A stretch of DNA of 64,000 nucleotides. Origin: Guadua angustifolia. Its lineage: Eukaryota; Streptophyta; Magnoliopsida; Poales; Poaceae. The DNA is taken from positions 9,775,161 to 9,839,160 of the forward strand of contig CM070517.1 in NCBI GenBank assembly GCA_036346375.1, written 5' to 3'. A program made the position numbers and the translations under genes. Below the pieces are notes generated by a model. That model was not told the DNA's origin. It did not search any database and saw only the letters and a program-made list of their open reading frames with translations. The stretch's first letter is position 1. Every line of letters begins with the position of its first letter. Positions 36,045-48,199 of this stretch are shown one piece after another.

Positions 36045-37037
36045 TTAATTTCGCACGAGTTGAGATCCGAACAGGTGGATTTTGTGAAAGTTTACACCGA
36101 GCGAAACACTCTGAAAATGCGCTGAATTGGACTCCTTTTTGTCGCCGATATCGTTGGAGCTTGTTTCGCTCGATTTCGCATTGGTCTTAATTTTATTCAA
36201 ACCGGGATCCGAACAAATGGGCTTTATGAAAGTTTGCCCCGAACGGAAATACTCCAAAGATACACCGGATTGCCCTCGTATGTGTAGTCGGTCTTGTTGG
36301 AGCTTGTTTTGGTCGAATTCGCTTTGTTGTTAATTTCGTACAAGTTGAGATCCGAACAGGTGGATTTTGTGAACGTTTGCACCGAAGCGAAACACTCCGA
36401 AAATGCACTGAATTGCACTCCTTACTGTCGCCGGTCTCATTGGAGCTTGTTTCGCTCGACTTCGCTTTGATGTTAATTTCATTCAAACGGGGATCCGCAC
36501 AAGAGGGCTTTCTGAAAGTTTTCCCCGAAGCGAAACACTCCGAAGACACACCGGATTGCCCACGTAAGTTTTTTTGGTCCTGTTGGAGCTTGTTTCGGTC
36601 GAATTCATTTTGATGTTAATATCGTACAAGTTGAGATCCGGACAGGTGGATTTTGTGGAAGTTTGCACCGGAGAGAAACACTCCGAAAAACAACGGGTTG
36701 CACTCCTATGTATCACCGGTCTCATTGGTGCTTGTTTCATTCGATTTCGCACTAGCGTTAATTTCATTCAAACCGTGATCCGAACAATTGGACTTTATGA
36801 AACTTTGCCCGGCGAAACACTCGAACCCACCGGATTGACATGGTCTATGTAGTCGATGCGGTTGGAGCTAGTTTCATTGAATTAAGCTTTGATGTTAATT
36901 TCATTCAAACCGGGATTTGCACAGGTCGACTTTATGAAAGTTTCCCTCGAAGCGAAACACTACGAAGACACACCGGATTGCCCTTGTAAGTGTTGTCGGT
37001 CTTGTTGGAGCTTGTATCGATCGAATTCGCTTAGATG
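36045..37037 (+). repeat. 7-monomer (993-bp) repeat, first copy
   Basis: Matches 37038-38030 at a constant offset of 993 bp, seven monomers of 143 minus a few bases. Shared private features include GTGGGCTTTATGAAAGTTTG, CGGAAACACTCCAAAGATACACC and TCCGCACAAGAGG. The match is visible from about 35.95 kb onward. Confidence 0.7.
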
Positions 37038-38030
37038 TTAATTTCGTACAAGTTGAGATCCAAACAGGTGGATTCTGTGAAAGTTTGTACCGAGCGAAAC
37101 ACCCCGAAAATGCACTGAATTGGACTGCTTAGTGTCGCTGGTCGCGTTGGAGCTTGTTTCGCTCGATTTCGCACTTGTCTTAATTTCATTCAAATCGAGA
37201 TCCGAACAAGTGGGCTTTATGAAAGTTTGCCCCGAACGGAAACACTCCAAAGATACACCGGATTGCCCTCGTATGTGTACTCGGTCTAGTTGGAGCTTGT
37301 TTCGGTCGAATTTGCTTTGATGTTAATTTCGTACAAGTTGAGATCCGAACAGGTGGATTTTGTGAAAGTTTGCACCGGAGCGAAAAACTCCGAAAAGGCA
37401 CTGAATTGCACTCCTTAGTGTCGCCGGTCTCATTGGAGCTTGTTTCGCTCGGCTTCGCTCTAATGTTAATTTCATTCAAACCGGGATCCGCACAAGAGGA
37501 CTTTATGAAAGTTTTCCACGAAACGAAACACTCCGAAGACACACCGGATTGCCCTCGTAAGTTTTGTTGGTCTTGTTGGAGTTTGTTTCGGTCGAATTCG
37601 CTTTGATGTTAATATCGTACGAGTTGAGATCCGGACAGGTGGATTTTGTGAAAGTTTACACTAGAGCGAACTCTCCGAAAATGCACTGAATTGCACTCCT
37701 TACTGTCGCCGGTCGCATTGGAGCTTGTTTCGCTCGATTTCGCTTTGGTGTTAATTTCATTCAAACCAGGATCCGCACAAGTGAACTTTATGATAGTTTG
37801 CACCAAACCGAAACACTTCGAAGACACCCCGTATTGCCCTCGTAAGTGTTGTCGATCTTGTTGGTTCTTGTTTCGGTCGAATTCGCTTTGATGTTTATTT
37901 TGTACAAGTCGAGATCCGAATAAGTGTATTTTCTGAAAGTTTGTACCGGAGCGAAACTCCCCGAAAATGCGCCGGGTGGGACTCCTATACGTCGCCAGTC
38001 TCATTGGAGCTTGTTTCGCTCGATTTCACT
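37038..38030 (+). repeat. 7-monomer (993-bp) repeat, second copy
   Basis: Second copy of the 993-bp block, with the same private variants. Similarity weakens after about 37.6 kb. The pair is itself copied in the second 20.3-kb unit (about 56.3-58.3 kb), so it predates that duplication. Confidence 0.65.
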
Positions 38031-41000
38031 CTGGTGTTAATTTCATTCAAACCGGGATCCGAACAAGGGGACTTTATGAAAGTTTGCCCCGAAGCGAAAC
38101 ACTCCGAATACACACCGGATTGCCCTCGTAATTGTTGTCGGTCTTGTTGGAGCTTGTTTCGGTCGATTGCGCTTTGATGTTAATTTCGTACAAATCGAGA
38201 TCCGAACAGGTAGATTTTGTGGAAGTTTGCTCTGGAGAGAAACACTCCGAAAAGACGCCGGGTTGCACTCCTATGTATCGCCGGTCTCATTGGTGCTTGT
38301 TTCACTCGATTTCGCACTTGTGTTAATTTCATTCAAATCGGGATCCGAACAATTGGACTTTATGAAAGTTTGCCCCGATGAGAAACACTCCGAAGACACA
38401 ACGGATTGCCTTCGTATGTGCGGTCGGTCTTGTTGGAGCTTGTTTCGTTCGAATTCACTTTGATGTTAATTTCATACAAACTGGGATTTGCACAGGTGGA
38501 CTTTATGAAAGTTTCCCTCGAAGCGAAACACTCCGAAGACACACCGGATTGCCCCTGTAAGTGTTGTCGGTCTTGTTGGAGCTTGTTTCGATCGAATTCG
38601 CTTTGATGTTACTTTCGTACAAGTTGAGATCCGAACAGGTGGATTTTGTAAAAGTTTGCACCAAGCGAAACACTCCGAAAATGCACTGAATTGGACTTCT
38701 TAGTGTCGCCGGTTGCGTTGGAGCTTGTTTCGCTCGATTTCGCACTGGTCTTAATTTCATTCAAACCGGGATCCGAACAAGTGGGCTTTATGAAAATTTG
38801 CCCCGAAGGGAAACACTTCGAAGACACACCGGATTGCCCTCGTAATTGTTGTCGGTCTTGTTGGAGCTTGTTTCGGTCGATTGCGCATTGATGTTAATTT
38901 CGTACAAATCGAGATCCGAACAGGTGGATTTTGTGGAAGTTTGAACCGGACAGAAACACTACGAAAAGGCACCGGGTTGCACTCCTATGTATCGCCGGTC
39001 TCATTGGTGCTTTTTTCACTCGATTTCGCACTAGTGTTAATTTCATTCAAACCGAGATCCGAACAATTGGACTTTGTGAAAGTTTGCCGGCGAAACACTC
39101 GAACACACGGATTGACATAAATGCGTGTAGTCGGTCTGGTTGGAGCTTATTTCATTCGAATTCACTTTGATGTTAATTTCATTCAAACCGGGATTTGCAC
39201 AGGTGGACTTTATGAAAGTTTCCCTCGAAGCGAAACACTCCGAAGACACACTGGATTGCCCTTGTAAGTGTTGTCGGTCTTGTTGGAGCTTGTTTCGATC
39301 GAATTCATTTTAATGTTAATTTCGTACAAGTTGAGATGCGAACCGGTCGATTTTGTGAAAGTTTGCACCAGAGCGAAAAACTCCGAAAATGCGCCGAATT
39401 GCACTCCTTAGTGTTGCCGGTGTCATTGGGGCTTGTTTAAGCTCGACTTAAGCTCGATGTTAATTTCTTTCTAGCGGGATCCGAACAAGTGGACTTTATG
39501 AAAGTTTCCCCGGCGAAACACTCCGAAGACACACCAGATTGCCCTCGTAAGTGTTGTTAGTCTTGTTTGAGCTTATTTCGGTCGAATTCGCTTTCATGTT
39601 AATTTCGTTCAAGTTGAGATCCGAACATGTGGATTTTGTGAATGTTTACATCGGAGCGAAACACTCCGAAGACACACCGGATTGCCCTCGTATGTGTTGT
39701 CAGTCTTGTTGGAGCTTATTTTGATTGAATTAAGCTTTGATGTTAATTTCGTACAAGTTGAGATCGAGCAGGTGGATTTTGTGAAAGTTTGCAGGAGGCG
39801 AAACACTCGAAAATGCTCTGGTGGGACTCCTATGTATCGCCGCTCTCATTGGAGCTGTTTAGCTCGTTTTAAGCTCTGGTGTTAATTTTATTCAAGCGGG
39901 ATCCAAACATGTGGACTTTATGAAAGTTTGCCCCGAAGGGAAACACACCAAAGACACACCGGATTGCCCTGGTATGTGTAGTCGGTCTTGTTGGAGCTTG
40001 TTTTGATCGAATACGTTTTAATGTTAATTTCGTACAAGTTGAGATGCGAGCAGGTGGATTTTGTGAAAGTTTGCACCGGAGCGAAAAACTCCGAAATTGC
40101 ACCGAATTGCACTCCTAAGTGTCGCCGGTGTCATAGGAGCTTGTTTCGCTCGACTTCGCTCTGGAGTTAATTTCATTCTAACCGGGATCCGCACAAGTGG
40201 ACTTTATGAAAGTTTCCCCCGAAGCGAAACACTCTGAAGACACACCAGATTGCCCTCGTAAGTGTTGTTGGTCTTGTTGGAGCTTATTTCGGTCGAATTC
40301 GCTTTGATGTTAATTTCGTACAAGTTGAGGTCCGAACAGGTGGATTTTGTGAAAGTTTGCACCGGAGCGAAACACTCCGAAAATGCACCAGGTGGGACTC
40401 CTATGTGTCGCCGGTCTCATTGGAGCTTGTTTCGCTCGATTTCGCTCTGGTGTTAATTTCATTCAAACCGGGATCCGAATAAGTGGACTTTATGAAAGTT
40501 TCCCCCAGAGCGAAACGCTCCGAGACACACTGGATTGCCCTCGTAAGTGTTGTTGGTCTTGTTGGAGCTTGTTTCGGTCAAATTCGCTTTCATGTTAATA
40601 TCGTACATTTGAGGTCGAGGCTGGTGGATTTTGTGAAAGTTTGCATCGGGCGAAACACGAAAAATGCAGATTGGGACTCCTATGTGTCGCCGATCTCATT
40701 GGAGCTTGTTTCGCTCGATTTCGCTCTGGTGTTAATTTCATTCAAACCGGGATCCGAACATGTGGACTTTATGAAAGTTTCCCCCGAAGGGAAGCACACC
40801 AAAGACACACCGGATTGCCCTCCTTTGTGTAGTCGGTCTTGTTGGAGCTTGTTTTGATCGAATTCGTTTTAATGTTAATTTGGTACAAGTTGAAATGCGA
40901 ACAGGTGGATTTTGTGAAAGTTTGCACAGGAGCGAAAAACTCCGAAAATGCACTGAATTGCACTCTTTATTGTCGCCGGTGTCATAGGAGCTTGTTTCGC

Positions 41001-41925
41001 TCGACTTCGCTCTGAAGTTAATTTCATTCTAACCGGGATCCGCACAAGTGGACTTTATGAAAGTTTCCCCCGAAGCGAAACACTCCGAAGACACACCAGA
41101 TTGCCCTCGTAAGTGTTGTTGGTCTTGTTGGTGCTTATTTGATTGGTCGGTTTGATGTTAATTTCGTACAAGTTGAGATCGAGCAATTGGATTTTGTGAA
41201 AGTTTGCACGGTCTGAAACACTCAAAATGCTGCTGAATTGCACTCCTTAGTGTCGCCGATCGCATTGTAGTTTGTTTATTTCGATTTCGCTTGGTCTTAA
41301 TTTCATTCAAACCGGGATCGAACAAGTAGACTTTATGAATGTTTGCCCGAAGAAACACTACAAACACACGGATTGCCCTCGTATATGTAGTCGGTCTTGT
41401 GGGAGCTTGTTTGATCGAATTAAGCTTGGATGTTAATTTACGCTTACAAGTTGAGATCGAGCAAGTGGATTTTGTGAAAGTTTGCCTTTGGGCGAAAAAC
41501 TCGAAAATGCACATTTGAATTGCACTCCTTAGTGTCGCGGTCGCATTTGAGCTTGTTTAAAGCTCAATATCTCTGTTGTTAATTTAATTCAAACGGGATC
41601 CGCACAAGTGGACTTTATGAAATTTCCCCAAGTGAAACACTCCGAAGACACACGGATTGCCCTCGTAAGTGTTGTTGGTCTTGTTGGAGCTTGTTTGATC
41701 GAATTCGCTTTGATGTTAAATTCGTACAAGTCGAGATCGAGCAAGGTGGATTTTGTGAAAGTTTGCACGGAGCAAAACACTCGAAAATGCGGGTGGCACT
41801 CCTCAGTCGCCGTCTCATTGGAGCTTGTTTCACTCTATTTCGCTCGATGTTAATTTCATTCAAACGGGGATCCGCACAAGTGGACTTCATGATAGTTTGC
41901 CCCGAACGAAACACTCGAGAACACT

Positions 41926-42397
41926 CCCAAACTGACTCGGACAGCAAAAGTAGTCTCCATTGTTTTGCAGTTTCCTGTTGACTCAGATGGAATTTGAAGG
42001 TGATTTCAGATCTGTTTGAAAGAAGGCGAGCAGATCTTTCTATCCTGTGCTTTCATGCGGGCCTCCAGAAGTGCTCTAGATCAAAAGTTATGAACATTTG
42101 AAGTTCATGCTGTCTGCGAGTCGAATCTGACTTGGACTTCCTTGAAGCCTCGACTTGGATTCGAGCCTCTTTGCGCGCAGTGGCTCTTCTCCGTGGTTCC
42201 TAATAAGAATAACATGATCACAAGAATTAAATAGCATTCCATTCACTAAATCATTAGTGGGAACACTTAGGAACGACTTCACCTGATAATTTAATTTGCG
42301 TGCACGAGCTCGAGTGAGTGATCCTTGTACATGTGAGTTCATCTTGGGGAAGCGTGGTTGTTTGGGTGGTTGTATCCTTTGTGAGATGTCCTCATCA
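41926..42397 (-). repeat. 3' LTR, truncated, copy 2
   Basis: 472 bp, same truncation point as copy 1. It carries the same set of differences from the 5' LTR as copy 1. Private changes include CATGTGAG for CAACAGG near 42330 and CCTTTGTGAG for CCACTGTAGAG near 42376, both at CAG/CTG sites. Confidence 0.87.
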
Positions 42398-43310
42398 TCC
42401 TCCCCTCTTGAATTGGAGTCGTCCTCGACTCAAGTTCATCCTCTTCACCAAATGCGGCTTCAAATCAGCAACATTAAAAGAATCACTAACACCATAACCT
42501 GCAGGCAAATCAACCTTGTATGCATTATCATTTATCTTAGCAATCACTTTGAAAGGACCATCAGCTCTAGGCATCAATTTAGACTTGCGAAATTCAGGAA
42601 ATCTATCCTTTCTTAAATGCAGCCAAACAAGATCTCCTGGTTCAAAAATTAATTCCTTTCTACCTTGGCTAGCAGCAACTCTATATTTCTCATTCATGCA
42701 CTCTATGTTCTCTTTAGTATTCTCATGCAATTTTAGCACAAATTCAGCATGTTTGGAAGCATCAAAACTCACTTTTTCAGACAATGGTAATGGCAAAATA
42801 TCAATTGGAGCACGAGGATTAAACCCATATACCACCTGAAAAGGACTCCTCTTGGTAGTAGAATGCAATGAACGATTGTAGGCAAATTCCACATGAGGTA
42901 GGCACTCTTCCCACATCTTCAAATTCTTCTTCAAAATGGCTCGCAACATTGTGGATAATGTGCGATTAACGACTTTAGTTTGTCCATCAGTTTGGGGATG
43001 ACATGTAGTAGAAAATAGCAGCTTGGTCCCCAATTTATTTCAAAGCGTTCTCCAAAAATGGCTCAAAATTTAGCATCGATCGGAAACAATAGTAGATGGC
43101 ATGCCATGTAGGCAGACGATCTCCTGAAAAATAAATCAGCAATGTTTGTAGCATCATCGCTCTTATGACAAAGGTATAAAATCGCCATCTTAGAAAATCG
43201 ATCAACCACAACAAATATACTATCCCTCCCCTCTTGGTCCTAAGCGGTCCTAAAACAAAGTCCATTGATATATCCTCCCACGGAACACTAGGAACAAGAA
43301 GAGGCATATA
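42395..43310 (-). pseudogene. Integrase core and C-terminus, copy 2
   Basis: Here 212 codons (42395-43033) are open from HPQTDGQTKVVNRTL through WEECLPHVEFAYNRSLHST and FEPGDLVWLHLRKDRFP to DGPFKVIAKINDNAYKV, LPAGYGVSDSFNVADL and KPHL. This covers the core end and the GPF/Y-type C-terminal module, longer than in copy 1. The frame is lost (RMNLSRGRLQ...) just before the polypurine tract, so the LTR-encoded tail (42088-42342) is separate. The core start (PSVPWEDISMDFVLG) is at 43035-43307. The Lys in place of the usual catalytic Glu is present. Confidence 0.85.
42398..42409 (-). promoter_or_regulatory. Polypurine tract, copy 2
   Basis: AAGAGGGGAGGA on the minus strand next to the 3' LTR, one G shorter than copy 1. 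Confidence 0.75.
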
Positions 43311-43319
43311 TAAACCATA

Positions 43320-44215
43320 TGGGTTCGATCGAGACTTAGCTTATTGCATGTAAGCGGCCGAGACACATAGCGCTCACGTCACGCCTCATCTTGACCAATA
43401 AAATGGTTGGCCAACACATCCTCTGTTTTCTTCACACCAAAGTGTCCCATAAGTCCTCCTCCATGTGCCTCTGTAGCAACAACAAGCGAAACGAGAACCG
43501 GCTGGATTAGTTAGCTCGAATACAAATCCATCATTGATAATGAATTTGTTCCACGCTTTTCCTTCTTGACAATGCATCAAAACATCGTTAAAATCAGCAT
43601 CATGCACATATTGCTCCTTAGATGTTTCTAAACCAAATATTTTAGAGTCAAGTTGTGACAACATGTTATATCTCCAAGACAAAGCATCGGCAATAACATT
43701 TTCTTTCCTTCTTGTGTTTTTATGACATAAGGAAAAGACTCAATAAATTCAACCCATTTTGCATGTCTACGATTCAATTTACTTTGACTCGAATATGCTT
43801 CAAAGATTCATGATCGAGAATGTATGACGAATTCTTTAGGCCATAAATAATGTTGCCAAATCTCTAAAGCTCGAACAAGTGCATATAGTTCCTTGTCATA
43901 AGTAGAATAGTTCAAATTAGGCCCTGACAATTTCTCACTAAAATAAGCAACTGGCTTACCTACCTGAATCAGAACGCCCCCAATTCCAATTCCACTAGCA
44001 TCACCTCCAGTTCAAAAGTCTTACCAAAGTCGGAAGTTGGAGCGATGGGGCATGAGTCAACTTCTCCTTCAGCAAATTAAAGGCCTCTTCTTGTGTTTTG
44101 CCCCATTGGAAAGGAACGCCTTTCTTTGAAAGTTCATTCAAAGGTGCAGCAATGGTACTAAAATCTTTCACAAAACGGCGATAGAATCTAGCAAGCCCAA
44201 AAACTCCTCACCTAT
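43320..44215 (-). pseudogene. RNase H and integrase zinc domain, broken, copy 2
   Basis: From 43386 to 43682 a frame reads SWRYNMLSQLDSKIFGLETSKE into the integrase spacer and then breaks. The His-Cys zinc part near 43.33-43.45 kb is frame-shifted. The RNase H body (to 44.21 kb) is recognisable by base identity with copy 1 but is split by several one-base deletions (for example TCACCTCCAG for TCACACTCCAG near 44003). Confidence 0.75.
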
Positions 44216-45060
44216 GTGACCGTTTTAGAGTTGGCCAACTCGAATTGCTTCCACCTTGGCTTGATCAACTTCAATTCCTGTGGAGTAACAACATAGCCAA
44301 GAAAAGCAACTCGATCGGTGGAAAATGTACACTTCTCAAGGTTACCGGCCAAACAAGCGTGCATCTCGTAAAACATCAAACCACGACCGCCAAATGAGCA
44401 AGATGTTCATCTAGTGATTTGCTATAGATCAAGATATCATCAAAGTATACCACCACAAATCTACCAATGAAAGCACGTAAAACTTCATTCATTAATCTCA
44501 TGAAATTGCTAGGTCGTTAGTCAATCCAAAGGCATCACTAACCACTCATATAAAGCCGAACTTAGTTTTAAATGTTGTTTTCCATTCATCACCTAATTTC
44601 ATGCGGTTTGGTGGTACCCACTCATAAGTCAACCTTTGAGAACACCGTAGAGCCACTTAATTCATTAAGCATGTCATCAACCTAGGGATAGGGTGGCGAT
44701 ATCTAATGGTTATGTTGTTGATTGCTCTACAATCCACACACATGCGCCAAGTTCCATCTTTTTTAGGCACTAAAATCACAAGCACAGCACAAGGACTAAG
44801 TGACTCGCGTACGTACCCTTTATCAAGCAAGTCCTGGACTTGGCGCTGAATTTCTTTGTCTCTTGGATTGGTCTGTATGGTGCGCGGTTGGGCAAAGAAG
44901 CTCCTGGAATTAAGTCAATCTGGTGCTCAATGCCACGCATAGGTGGCAGCCTGGGTGGTACTTCATTGGGAAAAACATCGTGATACTCCTGCAAAAGATT
45001 AGTGTTGGCAGAAAGCATAGAAGAAGGAACATCCTCAAATGAAAACAAAGCATCTTTGCA
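44215..45060 (-). pseudogene. Reverse transcriptase domain, broken, copy 2
   Basis: YFDD is at 44436-44447. The N-terminal part (HDVFPNEVPPRLPPMRGIEHQIDLIPG) is inside the long frame 44776-45282. The frame between is lost at the same place as in copy 1 (near 44.63 kb), with extra indels around 44345-44400 and 44512-44560. Confidence 0.82.
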
Positions 45061-45271
45061 AATTAAAGCATAACAAATAGAATCAGTAGCACTCAGTCTA
45101 ATCATTTCAGATTTGGTAGCAAGAAAACTAGAACCCTTCAATTTTATTTCATTCTTGTTCATATGTTCAGATTTGGTTTCCCTCTTCCTATGTTGCTCAA
45201 TTTCTTTTGCTACAATCTGATTCTCACTTGCATCATTCCCATGCGTCTTCTCTTTACTAGCCCTAGCAAGT

Positions 45272-45745
45272 TCATCTTTCAAAATAACCCGGGTGACATA
45301 GGATGCAACACAAGTTTCTTTCCTTTATGCTTAAAAGAGTATTGATTGGTTCTACCATGATGTAAACAATCCTATCAAATTGCCATGGTCTACCCAACAG
45401 AATGGAACATGCTTGCATAGATGCGACATACGCAATCAACATGATCATCATAAGAACCAATAGTGAGATGCACTCTTACCAATCGCGTTACCTTGACCCT
45501 ACCCTTTGTTGTTGAACCACTTGAATGTAGTATGGTACGTGGATGTGGTTTAGTGGCCAATGAGAGCTTGGCAACAAGGTCGAGCTAGCCAAGTTATTGC
45601 GGCTTCCACCATCAATGATCACTTTCGGCATGCGTTCCTTCACAACACACTTAGTTTGGAGCAGTGTGTCGCTGATTTTGTTCATTTTCTCCACTTGTGC
45701 ACTTAATCGTCTTTGCACAATAAGGCTCTCATATCGCTTCGGCAT
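45272..45745 (-). pseudogene. Aspartic protease domain, broken, copy 2
   Basis: DGGS is at 45602-45613 (KVIIDGGSRNNLAS), preceded by a longer open stretch than in copy 1. ACSILLGRPWQFDR lies downstream at 45272-45460 in another frame. The linker between protease and RT (44776-45282) is open here and rich in Lys/Glu. Confidence 0.78.
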
Positions 45746-45779
45746 GCTCGGTACCTATGTGTTCTTCTTGGAATCTCCA

Positions 45780-46990
45780 GAACACTGCATGGTCAGTTTG
45801 CAAGCAAAGCACGTGTTTCCTCATCAATTCACTAGCGAGGAATACTCACCATTATCTTTCACAATCAGCTTTTCGTTTGGGACGGACATTCGCTCCGCAC
45901 ATGTCCAAACCCGTGCATTGATGACATTGAATATCTCTAGTTAAGCCTGTTGAAGCAAGCGATGAGGCGCTCTTAGCGATACTTGAGCAACACCTTTTGA
46001 CCCTTGAGACACCCGTGGAGTTAGCCGGAAGCGACAACACGTGACCTATTGTTTGAAGTAGAAGGTGTCGGCATGTAACTTATGAGGACTGCTAGAAAAG
46101 CGGAAGTCGATGAAGTATGGCGCCTGCGAGAAAAGTTAGTCCTCATGCCAATCGGCGTCTGCACTTCTCTTTCGGCTTTGCATGCAAGGTGAAATAAGCA
46201 GTGATAGTATTATATTCCTTATATGCAAGAATGTCTGGATTTCTCGGTTTAAGACTCCCATAAACCTAGCCATAGCACACTCCTCATTTTCTACCATCCC
46301 ACATGTGACATACCAATTTGCAACTCTTGGTAGTACTCCTCTACACTCTTGCTATCATGCCTCAATTGTTGCAACCGTAACAAATCACCGCATATCTGAA
46401 GGAACAAATCTAGCACGCATGACTCGTTTTAAGCGATCCCAAGTTTGTTGTCTTTGCATGTGCTTGTGTCACGATGGTACTCACTCCACCAAGCAAGCAA
46501 AATCGATAAACTCACTAGTGGCAGCCCTAACCCTTTTGTTTTCGGAAAATCATGGCAAGCAAATTTACGATCATTGCTAATTCCCATGTAAGATAAGCAT
46601 CGGGATCATATTTACCATCAAAAGGAGGCATGGTGAACTTAACCTTACCAAGAGAATCATCATGGTCACGTACCTCATGCCTGGGGCGCAAAGGACCCAT
46701 ACCATGCCGGTTGCGGTGAAGTTGACACCGTGCAGGATCTTCCTCAAGCTCCGAGTCAGCAGCGTAGTTGCAGACGTTCTCATCCACCTCGGTGCCCAAA
46801 ACACCATTACCGCGTGCAGCAGGAGGTACTCGACCCATCTCCTCAAGGCGCCGCAATACCTCTGTCAGGTTGGCATTGATGGTGCCAACGGAAGCCTCCA
46901 AATTTGTCAGCCTAGTGTTGGTGTCAATCAAAGGATCTCCAAGCCCGACCAAGATGTTCATTTGTAACACGGACATCCTCATCTGAGATC
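45780..46990 (-). pseudogene. gag remnant, copy 2
   Basis: The N-terminal 151 codons (46527-46982) are open: MRMSVLQMNILVGL, then TNTRLTNLEASVG, EVLRRLEEMGRVPPAARG and KVKFTMPPFDGKYDPDAYL. The leucine-spaced first part may form a coiled coil. The zinc knuckle near 45886-45930 has the same frameshift as copy 1. Comparison shows that copy 1 lost the frame through changes at CAG/CCG sites in GVLGTEVDEN. Confidence 0.75.
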
Positions 46991-48184
46991 CTCTGTTTGC
47001 CGCTTTATTGTGGTTGCAAAATGTTGTATGATGCCTTTAGTACGAGGTGAATGCGATGCGCTATCCTCCGAGTAACCCATTATTCCTGCCATGGTTAGAG
47101 AAAGACAAAAAGGCAAACAGAAACAAACAAAACTACCAAGGATAAAGTATTGGGATGTGGTTGGTTCGACAAACACTCTCAGCCTTCTATCAAGTTCTTA
47201 CCAATTCTTACCATGCTCAGAAGGGGTGATGGCCACCGACTCGACCAGTAAACCTGTAGAAGATGGATGTATCGATGCTTGGGGACAACCTCTGTCTGGT
47301 GTGGCAAGATCGTGGAGCTATAGGAGGTGGCAAGTGTAACAAAGGATAGCTCGTACCACATTAGTCACAACAAGTTGAATAAGCGTTCTCACGATGGTAT
47401 GGTGCTGGTCCTAGCCTCAAACCACACTAGAGGCAGCGAGCCGAGGACACAAATGTCGCCACAATCAACTCGAGCAACAGTAAAAAGTAGTAAAAGGCAG
47501 CTTGTGAGTTTTTTTTCTCTTTATTTTTCCTTTTTTTTGCAGTAGTCACCAAAACTCTACTAGAATGACTCAGGGACCCTAGAAATTAAATTTGCACATG
47601 CGACTATCTCTCTCTCTCTGAACTTTGGTTTTGCAATTGATCTGTGTGGCTTTTGTATTATGCACTTTCCTTTTCCCTCACTGATTTGGTGTGGTTTTTG
47701 TATTATGCACTTGCCTTTTCCCACTATGATTCGGAGCAGATTTCTTATCCGCGCCTACAATTTGGAAACTGATACTACTTTGGTAAACTCAGAGAGTAAC
47801 TCAGATTAGGAAACGGATCAAGGTAATTCACGACCCAATCTGATCCCCCTTGCTGAACGGAAATCAAACTCAACTCTAATATGATCTCCAACGACCAACC
47901 GAAAGTCTGATCGATGTACTAAAAGAAACCGACTCAAATTATGAATGTAACTTGTGACAAAAGCGTGACCGAACTTCGAAACTCTAAAAGCGAAACTAAA
48001 GACCAACAACTCAACTCAGCGAAGCAGCAAGTGAATTCAACAAGCGAGAACTAAGCGGCAAAAGCAAGGCACAAAAGTCTTGGATCAAGGGTGACTACTA
48101 CGCCTATATTTTTTTTTGGGTATTTTACGGAATTTGTAGGTATAAGAAAAACAATGGAGCAAACGTCTCTCACCGAACAACCTT
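46991..48184 (-). other. Untranslated leader of the retrotransposon, copy 2
   Basis: Counterpart of 26761-27904, with the same duplicated TTTGTATTATGCACTT block, a CT run and T-rich stretches. No protein domain is seen. Confidence 0.58.
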
Positions 48185-48197
48185 GAGCTCGATACCA
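48185..48197 (-). promoter_or_regulatory. Primer-binding site, copy 2
   Basis: TGGTATCGAGCTC on the minus strand, two bases from the LTR end, identical to copy 1. Confidence 0.76.
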
Positions 48198-48199
48198 CT

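Larger units (their letters stand above)
20950..41215 (+). repeat. 20.3-kb tandem duplication, unit 1
   Basis: A ~20.3-kb segment of satellite + retrotransposon + satellite that is repeated directly afterwards. Matching rare landmarks: TTCTGCTTACAAG near 21172 and CGCTTACAAG near 41438; the left retrotransposon junction at 21673 and 41926; the right junction at 28819 and 49114; GCACGGTCTGAAAC near 41206 and 61450. Offsets are 20.24-20.31 kb throughout. The breakpoint lies in the satellite within roughly 41165-41228. Before about 20.88 kb the sequence no longer matches that before 41.15 kb. Confidence 0.88.
28820..41925 (+). repeat. 143-bp satellite array, block 3
   Basis: Same satellite and orientation. 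It lies inside unit 1 of the 20.3-kb duplication up to about 41.2 kb; the remainder is the start of unit 2. The HOR pattern is different from block 1: a 7-monomer duplication lies at 36.0-38.0 kb and a 6-monomer similarity at 39.9/40.8 kb. Rewritten patches lie near 29.39-29.51, 29.91-30.08, 30.48-30.68, 31.04-31.11, 31.61-32.29, 32.90-33.08, 34.07-34.26, 36.80-36.89, 39.43-39.53, 39.72-39.90, 40.59-40.68 and 41.13-41.92 kb. No gene is visible. Confidence 0.95.
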
